This document shows positions 1 to 6,981 of a stretch of DNA of 64,000 nt, one piece after another (the first letter of the stretch is position 1; every line of letters begins with the position of its first letter). The notes beneath the pieces are model-generated. The model did no database searches, was not told the DNA's origin, and saw only the letters and a list, made by a program, of their open reading frames with translations. A program made the position numbers and the translations under genes. The stretch lies in contig NZ_MKKH01000011.1 in assembly GCF_001942335.1 (NCBI RefSeq), positions 62,001-126,000 of the forward strand, given 5' to 3'. The stretch is from Cellulosimicrobium sp. CUA-896 (GTDB taxonomy: Bacteria; Actinomycetota; Actinomycetes; Actinomycetales; Cellulomonadaceae).

Positions 1-61
1 GCACCGCCCCGTCCGGGCGGTTGACGGTGCGGCGGAGTCGGAGGATGTTGGAGAATGTTCG

Positions 62-355
62 ATGGATGGTGCCGAGCAGCTTACGGCTCTGCAAGCAAGC
101 CTTCACCGGTCACGAGTTCGGGGCATGTTCGCCGCATACGCCATGAGCATTCTCGCCGCCATCCTTTTCGTGGCGATAGGGGCCGCGCACCTTCTTGCGA
201 TCATGATTATCGCCGGAGTGCCCGCAGCGCTTGTGACGTTTCGCCACCTCGCAAGGGCGAACCCGCGGTTTCGCAGCTCCGACCTCGCCGTCGACCCAGC
301 CTTCACCTCGACGACGCGGGCAAGGGAGTCTGACTTGATTTCCCGGACACCTTGA
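62..355 (+). CDS. Possible small membrane protein, unknown function
   Basis: A 97-residue frame with a GGAGA ribosome-binding site 7 nt before the ATG. Residues about 22-58 are strongly hydrophobic and read as one or two membrane segments (MFAAYAMSILAAILF, then HLLAIMIIAGVPAALV), followed by an arginine-rich tail. I do not recognise the family. Codon use is unlike the rest of the window: many codons end in A or T (ctt, gca, ata, att, caa), which suggests foreign origin or a non-coding stretch. It lies next to a toxin-antitoxin pair, consistent with an accessory patch. A shorter start at 125 would keep the hydrophobic part. An alternative overlapping frame from 55 has no membrane or other protein-like character. 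Confidence 0.35.
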   Translation: MDGAEQLTALQASLHRSRVRGMFAAYAMSILAAILFVAIGAAHLLAIMIIAGVPAALVTFRHLARANPRFRSSDLAVDPAFTSTTRARESDLISRTP

Positions 356-377
356 CCGACCTCGAAGGCCTGGACAG

Positions 378-770
378 TTAGCCGTGTAGCCCGTGGATCG
401 ACACCCCGCGGGCGAAGGCATCCCGGGCGAGGCGCGCGTCGAACGTGGCGAGCGCGGTGTCGAGATGCTCGGCGGTCGCGAGCACGCAGGCATCGGGCAT
501 CTTCAGCGACGTGGTGGCCCGGACGAGCGCGAGGGACTCAGGAGTCGGATCACCTGTAGGGGAGAGCGCGAAGCCGGCCGCAGCAAGGAGTCTGCGCGCC
601 TGTGCGTGCGCACCCGCTTTCGCGGGCCCGACGAGCACCTCGGCCATCGTCAGCGAGTGGAGGACGATGCCGTCGACGCCGTGATCGCGCACGATGCGGG
701 TGGCGTCATGGTGATGGACGTGCCCAGGTTTCGACACCGCGATGACCACGTTCGCGTCGGCGACGATCAT
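378..770 (-). CDS. vapC: VapC-like PIN-domain ribonuclease toxin
   Basis: PIN-domain endoribonuclease of a type II toxin-antitoxin system; family members cleave tRNA, rRNA or mRNA with a Mg2+ site built from four acidic residues. The quartet is visible as D5 (VADANV), E44 (TMAEVL), D93 (KMPDAC) and D111 (ATFDARL) in a 130-residue protein, the usual VapC length. The start is set at the ATG that overlaps the antitoxin stop (ATGA), preceded by GGGACGA; an in-frame ATG three codons earlier is possible. It is co-transcribed with the upstream antitoxin, the standard vapBC order. All catalytic residues are present, so the toxin looks functional. Confidence 0.85.
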   Translation of the reverse strand: MIVADANVVIAVSKPGHVHHHDATRIVRDHGVDGIVLHSLTMAEVLVGPAKAGAHAQARRLLAAAGFALSPTGDPTPESLALVRATTSLKMPDACVLATAEHLDTALATFDARLARDAFARGVSIHGLHG

Positions 771-1027
771 TCGTCCCATCCCGCACGGACGTCGTCGAGA
801 TAGCCGTCGGGGTAATAGTCGCCGAGCGTGGTGAGAGCCGCGACAGCGCGTCGATGGTCGGCGCGGTCGTCGGCCTCCTCGCGCTCGACGGCTGACGCTC
901 CCTCTTCGATCAGGTGGGTGAGGAGCTTGGTGGCCGGCTCACCGGGCCATCGTCGGCGCGCGACCGCAAGCGCACGGGCGACGGACTCGGTCTCCGTGAT
1001 CGCGTGCCGCGGCTTGACGGTGGGCAT
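767..1027 (-). CDS. vapB: VapB-like antitoxin
   Basis: An 86-residue protein directly upstream of, and overlapping by 4 nt, the PIN toxin, so it is assigned as the cognate antitoxin mainly by context. The N-terminal half (residues 10-45, alternating charged and hydrophobic positions around ARALAVARRRWPGEP) could be the DNA-binding part. The acidic C-terminus (GYLDDVRAGWDE) would be the toxin-wrapping tail. Antitoxins of this type neutralise the nuclease and repress their own promoter. The promoter overlaps a perfect inverted repeat (1038-1062). The ATG is 7 nt after a TACTCT hexamer, implying a leaderless mRNA. Confidence 0.75.
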   Translation of the reverse strand: MPTVKPRHAITETESVARALAVARRRWPGEPATKLLTHLIEEGASAVEREEADDRADHRRAVAALTTLGDYYPDGYLDDVRAGWDE

Positions 1028-1034
1028 GACACGC

Positions 1035-1062
1035 AGAGTAACACCGCAGCGAGAGGTGTTAC
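1035..1062 (-). promoter_or_regulatory. vapBC promoter and autoregulatory operator
   Basis: On the minus strand a TACTCT -10 hexamer (plus 1035-1040) sits 7 nt before the vapB ATG. Overlapping it is a perfect 8-bp inverted repeat, GTAACACC (1038-1045) and GGTGTTAC (1055-1062), with a 9-nt spacer. This is the expected geometry for a VapBC-bound operator that blocks RNA polymerase. The outer arm also overlaps the last codons of the neighbouring tetR gene. Confidence 0.65.
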
Positions 1063-1693
1063 ACTCCGTCGGTCGTCCTGGCGTTCCGCATCGCGACGAC
1101 CTCGCGGACGAGGGTCAGGAGATCGTCGACGTCCTCGCCCGGCCGGGGTGCGCGGAAGGCGAGGGGCTCCTCCGTGCCGGCGTCCGACGTCGGGCCGCCA
1201 CCGGTGCCGGCGCCGGTTGCGGGAGGGGAGCTGGTCAGCGCTGCGTGGGCGTACAGGCCGTCGCTGATGAGCACGACGGCGCGCGCGACGACGGGGTCGC
1301 CTACCTCGTCGAGGACGGCGCGGGTCCAGGCGTCGTGGGCGGCGTCGAGCGCGGCGCGTGCGTGCGGGTACGCGCCCTGCGCGAGGCGCGTGACGGCGAG
1401 GTAGACGAGCTCGAACTCGCTGTCCACGACGGTCGAGGTGCGCAGCAGGTAGTCGACCGGCCCGGCGGGCGCCGCTCGCATGGCTTTGCGTCGGCGTCGG
1501 TGAGCTCGCGCAGATGCTCCATCAGCCCGTCGACGAGCGCGTCCCTGGACCCGAAGTGGTACAGCAGCCCGCCTTTGGACACCCCGGCGCGCTCGGCGAC
1601 GGCCTCGATCGTCGCGGCCCGTTCGCCGTTCTCCACGAGCAGCGCGGCGAACGCGTGCAGCACCTTGGCGCGGGCGGCGGGGGGTGGTGGCAT
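1059..1693 (-). CDS. TetR-family repressor of the divergent MFS exporter (frameshifted here)
   Basis: TetR/AcrR regulator of about 211 residues once one missing base is restored. The N-terminal part carries the helix-turn-helix (AVAERAGVSKGGLLYHFGSR, about residues 28-47); the C-terminal part is the ligand-binding and dimerisation domain (YLLRTSTVVDSEFEL onward). The reading frame breaks near 1484-1490. Both halves are open and family-like on either side, and the corrected length is a multiple of three, so a one-base sequencing deletion is more likely than a pseudogene. It is divergent from an efflux transporter whose promoter contains a 14-bp palindrome, which makes local repression likely. 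The ATG lies 7 nt after a TACCCT hexamer (leaderless). Confidence 0.8.
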
Positions 1694-1700
1694 GGCTCCG

Positions 1701-1706
1701 AGGGTA
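1701..1706 (-). promoter_or_regulatory. Leaderless promoter -10 of tetR
   Basis: TACCCT on the minus strand, 7 nt before the ATG at 1693. No Shine-Dalgarno sequence fits between them, so transcription should start at or next to the start codon. Confidence 0.5.
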
Positions 1707-1782
1707 GTCGGGAGCGGTGCGCCGAACCGTGGTGCCCGACGTCACCACGCTCGGCGGATGGAAGACGTCCGCTGGTACCGTT

Positions 1783-1801
1783 ACTATACCGTCTGGACGG
1801 T
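1783..1801 (+). promoter_or_regulatory. MFS exporter promoter with TetR-type operator
   Basis: TACTAT (1783-1788) is a good -10 element directed at the exporter. Adjoining it is the perfect palindrome ACCGTCTGGACGGT (1788-1801), placed over the expected transcription start. TetR-family regulators next to exporters bind sites of this size, so this is the probable operator of the divergent repressor. Confidence 0.55.
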
Positions 1802-1861
1802 TTGGAAGTTCGGCGCCACCGCGCCGCCCCGGCCGTCCGACCCACGTGGAAGGACCTCGTC

Positions 1862-3403
1862 GTGACGGCGATCCCTCTCTCGACCCGCCCCGTCGACACC
1901 CCCGGTTCGGCCGCACCCGGCGCGCGCCGCCGCTGGCTCGCGCTCGCGGTGCTCATGCTCCCGGTGCTGCTCGTGTCGATCGACAACACCGTGCTGAGCT
2001 TCGCGCTGCCGCAGATCTCCGAGGCGCTGCGCCCGACCGGCACGCAGCTGCTGTGGATCATCGACATCTACCCGCTCGTGCTCGCGGGCCTGCTCGTGCC
2101 CATGGGGTCGTTCGCCGACCGCGTCGGGCGCCGTCGCCTGCTCCTCACCGGCGCGCTCGGGTTCGCCGCCGTCTCGGCCGTGGCCGCCTACGCGCCGTCC
2201 GCCGAGGCGCTCGTCGCCACGCGCGCGGGGCTCGGGTTCTTCGGCGCCATGCTCATGCCCTCGACGCTGTCGCTGCTGCGCAACGTGTTCACCGACCGCG
2301 AGGAGCGGCGGCTCGCGATCGCCATCTGGGCGTCGGGGTTCGCGGCCGGGTCGGCGCTCGGCCCGATCGTCGGCGGGTTCCTCCTCGAGCACTTCTGGTG
2401 GGGATCGGTGTTCCTGCTCGCCGTGCCCGTGCTCGTCGTCCTGCTCGTCCTCGCCCCGGCGTTCGTCCCCGAGTCCCGCGACCCCGCGCCCGGGCGCATC
2501 GACCCGCTCTCGATCGCCCTCGCCATGGCGACGATGGCCCCGGTCGTCTACGGCATCAAGACGCTCGCCAAGTCCGGCCCGAGCACCCTCGCCCTGGCGG
2601 GCCTCGCCGTCGGGCTCCTCGCGGGCGCGCTGTTCGTGCGGCGCCAGCTGCGCCGCCCGGACCCGATGCTCGACGTCCGGCTCTTCACGCGCGGCGCGTT
2701 CAGCGGTGCCGTGCTCGTCAACCTGCTGTCCGTGTTCTCGCTCGTCGGCTTCCTGTTCTTCGTCTCCCAGGACGTCCAGCTCGTGCTCGGGCTCTCGCCC
2801 ATGGAGGCCGGGCTCGCGCTCCTGCCCGGGCTCGCCGTCATGGTCGCCGCCGGGCTGCTCGTGGTGCGCGTCGTGCGACACGTGCGGCCCGCGCACGTGG
2901 TCGCCGTCGCGCTGCTGTTCTCCGCGGCCGGCTACGCGGTCGTCGCCGTAGGCGCGGGGGAGAGCACCCTCGTGCTCCTCGTGGCCGCGTTCGTCGTGCT
3001 GTCCCTCGGTGTGGGTGCGGCGGAGACCGTGTCGAACGACCTCATCGTCTCGTCCGTCCCGGCCGAGAAGGCGGGCGCCGCGTCCGCGATCTCCGAGACG
3101 GCGTACGAGGTGGGTGCGGTGCTCGGCACCGCGGTGCTCGGGAGCATCCTCACGGCGTCGTACCACGCGCACGTCGTGGTGCCCGACGGCGTCCCCCACA
3201 CCGACGCCGCAGCCGCCGCCGAGACCCTGGGTGGCGCGACGCAGGTCGCGCAGACGCTCGACGCCGGGACCGCGCAGACGCTGCTCGACTCGGCGCACGC
3301 CGCCTTCGGCAGCGGCGTCGGCACGACGTCGCTCATCGGCGTCGTGCTCATGCTGGTCGCCGCGGCCACGGCGCTCGTCACGCTGCGGCACGCACGGTCC
3401 TGA
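1862..3403 (+). CDS. MFS drug-efflux transporter, DHA2 (EmrB/QacA) type
   Basis: A 513-residue integral membrane protein of the 14-helix DHA2 class, which exports toxic compounds by proton antiport. The first helix contains the family signature SIDNTVLSFALPQIS (about residues 40-54); the loop between helices 2 and 3 has FADRVGRRRLLL; motif C-like GSALGPIVGGFLLE follows near residue 160. The GTG start is chosen over far-upstream starts because it is preceded by AAGGAC and directly follows the operator region; the upstream extension would run through the promoter. It is divergent from the TetR gene, a typical self-contained resistance or efflux module. Substrate cannot be told from sequence. 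Confidence 0.88.
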   Translation: MTAIPLSTRPVDTPGSAAPGARRRWLALAVLMLPVLLVSIDNTVLSFALPQISEALRPTGTQLLWIIDIYPLVLAGLLVPMGSFADRVGRRRLLLTGALGFAAVSAVAAYAPSAEALVATRAGLGFFGAMLMPSTLSLLRNVFTDREERRLAIAIWASGFAAGSALGPIVGGFLLEHFWWGSVFLLAVPVLVVLLVLAPAFVPESRDPAPGRIDPLSIALAMATMAPVVYGIKTLAKSGPSTLALAGLAVGLLAGALFVRRQLRRPDPMLDVRLFTRGAFSGAVLVNLLSVFSLVGFLFFVSQDVQLVLGLSPMEAGLALLPGLAVMVAAGLLVVRVVRHVRPAHVVAVALLFSAAGYAVVAVGAGESTLVLLVAAFVVLSLGVGAAETVSNDLIVSSVPAEKAGAASAISETAYEVGAVLGTAVLGSILTASYHAHVVVPDGVPHTDAAAAAETLGGATQVAQTLDAGTAQTLLDSAHAAFGSGVGTTSLIGVVLMLVAAATALVTLRHARS

Positions 3404-3453
3404 CCGTCCGAGCGATTGGCGGTCGGCGATACGATCAGCAAGGCTGACCTCCG

Positions 3454-5346
3454 ATGAACACCACGCACCGCACCCCGCCACGCTGGCTCCGCTGGACGCT
3501 CGGCGTGGTCGCAGCGCTCGTGCCGTGCGTCGTGTGGGGCGTGACGACGGCCACCACCGAGAACAGCCTCGGGCCGCACGAGGCCCGGTACGAGGTGTCG
3601 ACCGACGGGGTCGTCGTCGTCGACCTCGGCCCGCTCGGCACGCTGCGGATCGACTCGCCGCTGCCCCTGGACCTCGGCGTCGACGTCACGGTGCAGGAGA
3701 TCCCGGCGGACTTCATCGCCGTCGGGCAGGCCGACTCGCTCGCCGGGCTCGAGCAGGACCTCGAGGACTACCTGCGGTTCTTCGGCGGCCCGCAGGAGAC
3801 GATCGGCGCCGTCGCGCGAGCCCTCGTCGTCGACGCGCTGCGCCGCACGGGCTTCGCGATCCTCGTCGTGGGGGCGGCCGGCGCGGGGATGTACCTGCTG
3901 CTCGGTGCCGCCCGGCGTCGCGAGCTCACCCGGGCGGTCGCGCCCCGCACCTACGAGACCACCGCGAGCGTCGTGCTGGTGGCGCTCGTCGGCGCGTCGC
4001 TGTCCGCGAGCGACCCGGCCACGACGCAGGGCCCGTCCCGCCCGGCGTCGGCCGTGTTCGCGGGCACGCCGCTCGAAGGCGCCCGGATCACCGGCCGCCT
4101 GTCCGGGGTCGTCGACACCTACGGCGGCATGCTCATCGACCTCTACCGCGAGAACGAGGACTTCTACGCGCGCGCCAACGACAACCTCGTCGCCGCGTGG
4201 GACCGCCGGGCGCGGATCCAGCGGCTCACCGCGCCGCGCACGGTCGCCGCGGGCAGCGCCGCGCCTGCGGAGGAGCCCTCTCCGGCCTCCGAGGCGACGT
4301 CCGACGCCGGCGAGGAGCAGGGCGACGCGCCCGGCTCGGGCCCGCAGGCCGCGCCGGGTACCGCCGCCCCCGGCGACGCGGCCGCCGACCCCGCCGACCC
4401 CGCCGGGCCGGAGGAGCCGACCGACGACCCGACCGACATCCCCTCCGCACCCGCTCCGGAGCCCGCGGCGGAGGAGGACCTCGTCACGCTCCTGCTCCTC
4501 AGCGACCTGCACTGCAACATCGGCATGGCGCCGCTGATCCGGACCGTCGCCGAGCGGTCGGACGCGGACGTCGTGCTCAACGCGGGCGACACGACGATGA
4601 ACGGGACGTCGGTCGAGTCCTACTGCGTGGACGCGTTCGCCGGCGCGGTCCCGGACGGGGTGCCCGTGGTGGTCGCGGACGGGAACCACGACAGCGTCGA
4701 GACCTCGGCCCAGGAGCGGGCCAACGGCCAGACCGTGCTCGAGGGCGAGGTCGTCGAGGTCGGCGGCCTGCGCATCCTCGGCGACCGCGACCCGCTCGAC
4801 TCGCGCCTCGGCGACCTCGGTCCGAAGCCCCCGCGCGAGGAGACGCCCGAGGAGTACGCGGCGCGCATGGCCGAGACCGCGTGCGCCGCCCCGGACGGCA
4901 TCGACCTGCTGCTCATCCACACCCCTCGCGTGGGCAACGAGGCGCTCGAGTCGGGCTGCGTGCCGAACCAGATCTCGGGCCACATGCACACGCGCTCGGG
5001 CCCCGAGCGCCTCGGCCAGGGGGTCCGCTACGTGAGCGGCAGCACCGCGGGAGCCGTCAAGGACGAGCTGCGCATCGGGCCGCTCAAGGGCACGGCCGAG
5101 ATGACCGTGCTGCGTTTCGACCCGCAGCAGCGTCGCTTCGTGGACTGGCAGCTCGTCCAGGTCGGGACCGACATGTCGGCGAGCGTGTGGCCGCGCCTGC
5201 CGTGGCCCGCACCGGCTCCCGTGGTCACCACCGCGGTGCCGGCGGACCCGGCCTCGCCGTCCGGGTCGGACGCGCCCGCCGGCACCGGCCAGCCGGCCGA
5301 CCCCGGGACGCCGGGAACCACCGAATCACCCGCCGACGACGGGTGA
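3454..5346 (+). CDS. Membrane-anchored calcineurin-like metallophosphoesterase
   Basis: A 630-residue two-part protein. The N-terminal third has hydrophobic segments at about residues 13-30, 132-150 and 171-186. A low-complexity Ala/Pro/Glu/Asp-rich linker follows (about 270-340). The C-terminal catalytic domain carries the complete metallophosphoesterase motif set: SDLHC (D351, H353), NAGDT (D379), GNHD (N411, H412), a histidine at 489 (LIHTPR) and GHMH (H510, H512). These residues bind the dinuclear metal centre. A Pro/Ser/Asp-rich tail ends the protein. Topology suggests the catalytic domain lies outside the membrane on a flexible tether; this is inferred. A TACGAT -10 at 3430-3435 gives a leader of about 12 nt. 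A YceI-like secreted protein follows. Substrate unknown. Confidence 0.85.
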   Translation: MNTTHRTPPRWLRWTLGVVAALVPCVVWGVTTATTENSLGPHEARYEVSTDGVVVVDLGPLGTLRIDSPLPLDLGVDVTVQEIPADFIAVGQADSLAGLEQDLEDYLRFFGGPQETIGAVARALVVDALRRTGFAILVVGAAGAGMYLLLGAARRRELTRAVAPRTYETTASVVLVALVGASLSASDPATTQGPSRPASAVFAGTPLEGARITGRLSGVVDTYGGMLIDLYRENEDFYARANDNLVAAWDRRARIQRLTAPRTVAAGSAAPAEEPSPASEATSDAGEEQGDAPGSGPQAAPGTAAPGDAAADPADPAGPEEPTDDPTDIPSAPAPEPAAEEDLVTLLLLSDLHCNIGMAPLIRTVAERSDADVVLNAGDTTMNGTSVESYCVDAFAGAVPDGVPVVVADGNHDSVETSAQERANGQTVLEGEVVEVGGLRILGDRDPLDSRLGDLGPKPPREETPEEYAARMAETACAAPDGIDLLLIHTPRVGNEALESGCVPNQISGHMHTRSGPERLGQGVRYVSGSTAGAVKDELRIGPLKGTAEMTVLRFDPQQRRFVDWQLVQVGTDMSASVWPRLPWPAPAPVVTTAVPADPASPSGSDAPAGTGQPADPGTPGTTESPADDG

Positions 5347-5407
5347 GACCGGACGTGACGAGCGCGTCGCCCTCCGCCCACGGCCGGCCGCGCGGGAGGA
5401 TGGGGGC

Positions 5408-6109
5408 ATGAGCCGGACCAACCGCTGGATCGTCGTGTCGGCGGTCCTCGCGCTCGTCGTCGTGCTCCTCGCGCCGTTCGTCTGGACCGAGCTCTCCGAG
5501 GGCAGGACCCCGCCGCCGCTCGGGCTGCAGACGTCCGCCGAGCCGTCGCCCCACGTCGAGGAGCCGGAGCCGGGACCGTTCGACGTGGACGGCCGGTGGT
5601 CCGTCGGGCCGGGCTCGGCGGCGGGGTTCCGGGCCACCCTGCAGGACGCCCCCGCCGACGAGCGGACCGTCGTCGGCAGCACCGACGACGTCGCGGGCTG
5701 GGTCCAGGTCGACGCCGGCGAGGCGACGGCGGGACGGGTCGAGGTCCGCACGGCGACGCTGGAGACCGGCAGCGCGGTGCCGGACCGGGTGCTGCGCCAG
5801 GCGCTCGAGGCCGACGTCTTCCCCACGTCGGTCTTCACGCTCACCGCGCCCCTCGAGGTCGAGGAGGTCGAGCGCTCGGACGAGCCCGTCGAGCTGGAGG
5901 CGCGCGGGACGCTGACGATCCTCGACGAGACGCAGCCGGTGACCGTCGCGCTCGAGGCGCAGCGCTCGGGCGACGGGGTCGAGCTGCGCGGCGCGATCGC
6001 CGTGCGGTTCTCCGACTACGGGATCGCCCTGCCGCCCTCCGGGCCGGTGCAGGTGGAGGACGAGGGCACGGTCGAGATGCGGCTCGCGCTCACGCGTTCC
6101 GCGGCGTGA
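5408..6109 (+). CDS. YceI-family protein with N-terminal membrane anchor
   Basis: A 233-residue protein starting with a signal-anchor (residues 8-25, VVSAVLALVVVLLAPFVW), a Pro/Glu linker, then a YceI-like lipocalin-fold domain (about residues 55-230). Recognisable YceI features are GRWSVGPGSAAGFR at the domain start, the LEADVFPTSVFTL segment, and the C-terminal FSDYGIALPPSGPV. YceI proteins are periplasmic or extracellular barrels that bind isoprenoid-type lipids. The start has GGGAGGATGGGGGC just upstream, a clear Shine-Dalgarno sequence. It follows the metallophosphoesterase on the same strand after 61 nt, so the two may be co-expressed envelope proteins. Function here is not known. Confidence 0.82.
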   Translation: MSRTNRWIVVSAVLALVVVLLAPFVWTELSEGRTPPPLGLQTSAEPSPHVEEPEPGPFDVDGRWSVGPGSAAGFRATLQDAPADERTVVGSTDDVAGWVQVDAGEATAGRVEVRTATLETGSAVPDRVLRQALEADVFPTSVFTLTAPLEVEEVERSDEPVELEARGTLTILDETQPVTVALEAQRSGDGVELRGAIAVRFSDYGIALPPSGPVQVEDEGTVEMRLALTRSAA

Positions 6110-6120
6110 CAGAGCCGTCG

Positions 6121-6170
6121 CCTGCCAGGGCCTGGCATGGCCTGGCATGGCCTGCCGCGGCCTGCCGTGG
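6121..6170 (+). repeat. Five helically phased 10-bp direct repeats upstream of the DtxR-type gene
   Basis: Five consecutive decamers beginning CCTG: cctgccaggg, cctggcatgg twice exactly, cctgccgcgg and cctgccgtgg. The spacing is exactly one DNA turn and the array ends 2 bp before the -10 hexamer of the next gene. It may be a multi-site regulator-binding array or a simple expansion. Confidence 0.7.
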
Positions 6171-6172
6171 CC

Positions 6173-6178
6173 TAGGGT
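6173..6178 (+). promoter_or_regulatory. Leaderless promoter -10 of the DtxR-family gene
   Basis: TAGGGT, 7 nt before the GTG start at 6186 and directly after the decamer repeats. No Shine-Dalgarno sequence is present. Confidence 0.55.
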
Positions 6179-6185
6179 TGTCGGC

Positions 6186-6892
6186 GTGGACCGTCCGGAC
6201 GACCTCACCCCCGTGGCGCAGGACTACCTCAAGGTGGTCTGGTCCGCCCAGGAGTGGTCCGACGAGCGCGTGACGACCAAGCTCCTCGCCGAGCGCATGG
6301 GCGTCGGCGCGTCCACCGTCTCGGAGACCGTCCGCCGGCTCAGCGCGCAGGGCATGCTGGAGCACGCGCCGTACGGGGCCATCGCGCTCACGGAGCGGGG
6401 CCGGTCCCTCGCGCTCGCGATGGTGCGCCGGCACCGCCTCATCGAGACCTACCTCGTCTCCGAGCTCGGCTACGGCTGGGACGAGGTGCACGACGAGGCG
6501 GAGGTGCTCGAGCACGCGGTGTCGGACCTCATGGTCGAGCGCATCGACGCGCGCCTCGGGCGACCCACGCGCGACCCGCACGGGGACCCGATCCCCGGTG
6601 CCGACGCGTCGTGCTGCGCCCGCCCGCGGTGCCGCTCGCCGAGCTGGGCACGGGGGAGCGGGGAACCGTCGCGCGCATCTCCGACGCCGACCCGGACGTG
6701 CTGCGCTACCTCGCCGAGCTGGGCGTCGGTCTCGACACCCACGTCGCCGTGACCGGGCGCCGCGAGTACGCCGGCACGCTCACCGTCGTGTGGACGGGCG
6801 CCGACGGCGAGGGGGCGACGGCGCCGTCCCAGCTCGGGCTGCGCGCCGCCGAGCACGTGTGGGTCGTGCGCGACGCCGCCGCGTCCGCCTAG
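6186..6892 (+). CDS. DtxR/MntR-family metal-dependent regulator (frameshifted here)
   Basis: Metalloregulator of about 235 residues after restoring one base. The N-terminal winged helix is clear (YLKVVWSAQEW, ERMGVGASTVSETVRRLSAQ), followed by the metal-binding and dimerisation domain (ALAMVRRHRLIETYLV, then HDEAEVLEHAVSD, with the conserved His/Glu ligand positions of the family). A C-terminal SH3-like domain (GTVARISDADPDVLRYLAEL) completes it. The frame breaks near 6605 (GACGCGTCGTG, probably GACGGCGTCGTG). The family represses iron or manganese uptake or activates export in response to Mn2+ or Fe2+; the metal cannot be assigned. The GTG start is set by the -10 hexamer 7 nt upstream. The next gene is an exporter with its own operator, so a direct link is possible but unproven. 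Confidence 0.82.
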
Positions 6893-6954
6893 ACTGGCGG
6901 CTTCCGCATCCTTCGTCGCCGTCGACGCCGATGCTTCCTCGAATCGATTCGAGG
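6890..6954 (+). promoter_or_regulatory. Promoter and 18-bp perfect palindrome upstream of MFS gene
   Basis: TAGACT (6890-6895, overlapping the stop of the preceding gene) is a plausible -10. Downstream of the expected transcription start lies the perfect 18-bp palindrome CCTCGAATCGATTCGAGG (6937-6954), located 27 bp before the MFS start codon. Its AT-rich core in such GC-rich DNA marks it as a likely repressor operator rather than a terminator. Confidence 0.6.
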
Positions 6955-6981
6955 GCCCGACGACCCGACCCCGGAGGAGCC

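Noticed and set aside
1..30. GCACCG/CGGTGC hairpin at the left edge as a terminator
   Set aside because: The inner and outer stems are mutually exclusive and short, and the upstream gene is outside the window, so it cannot be assessed.
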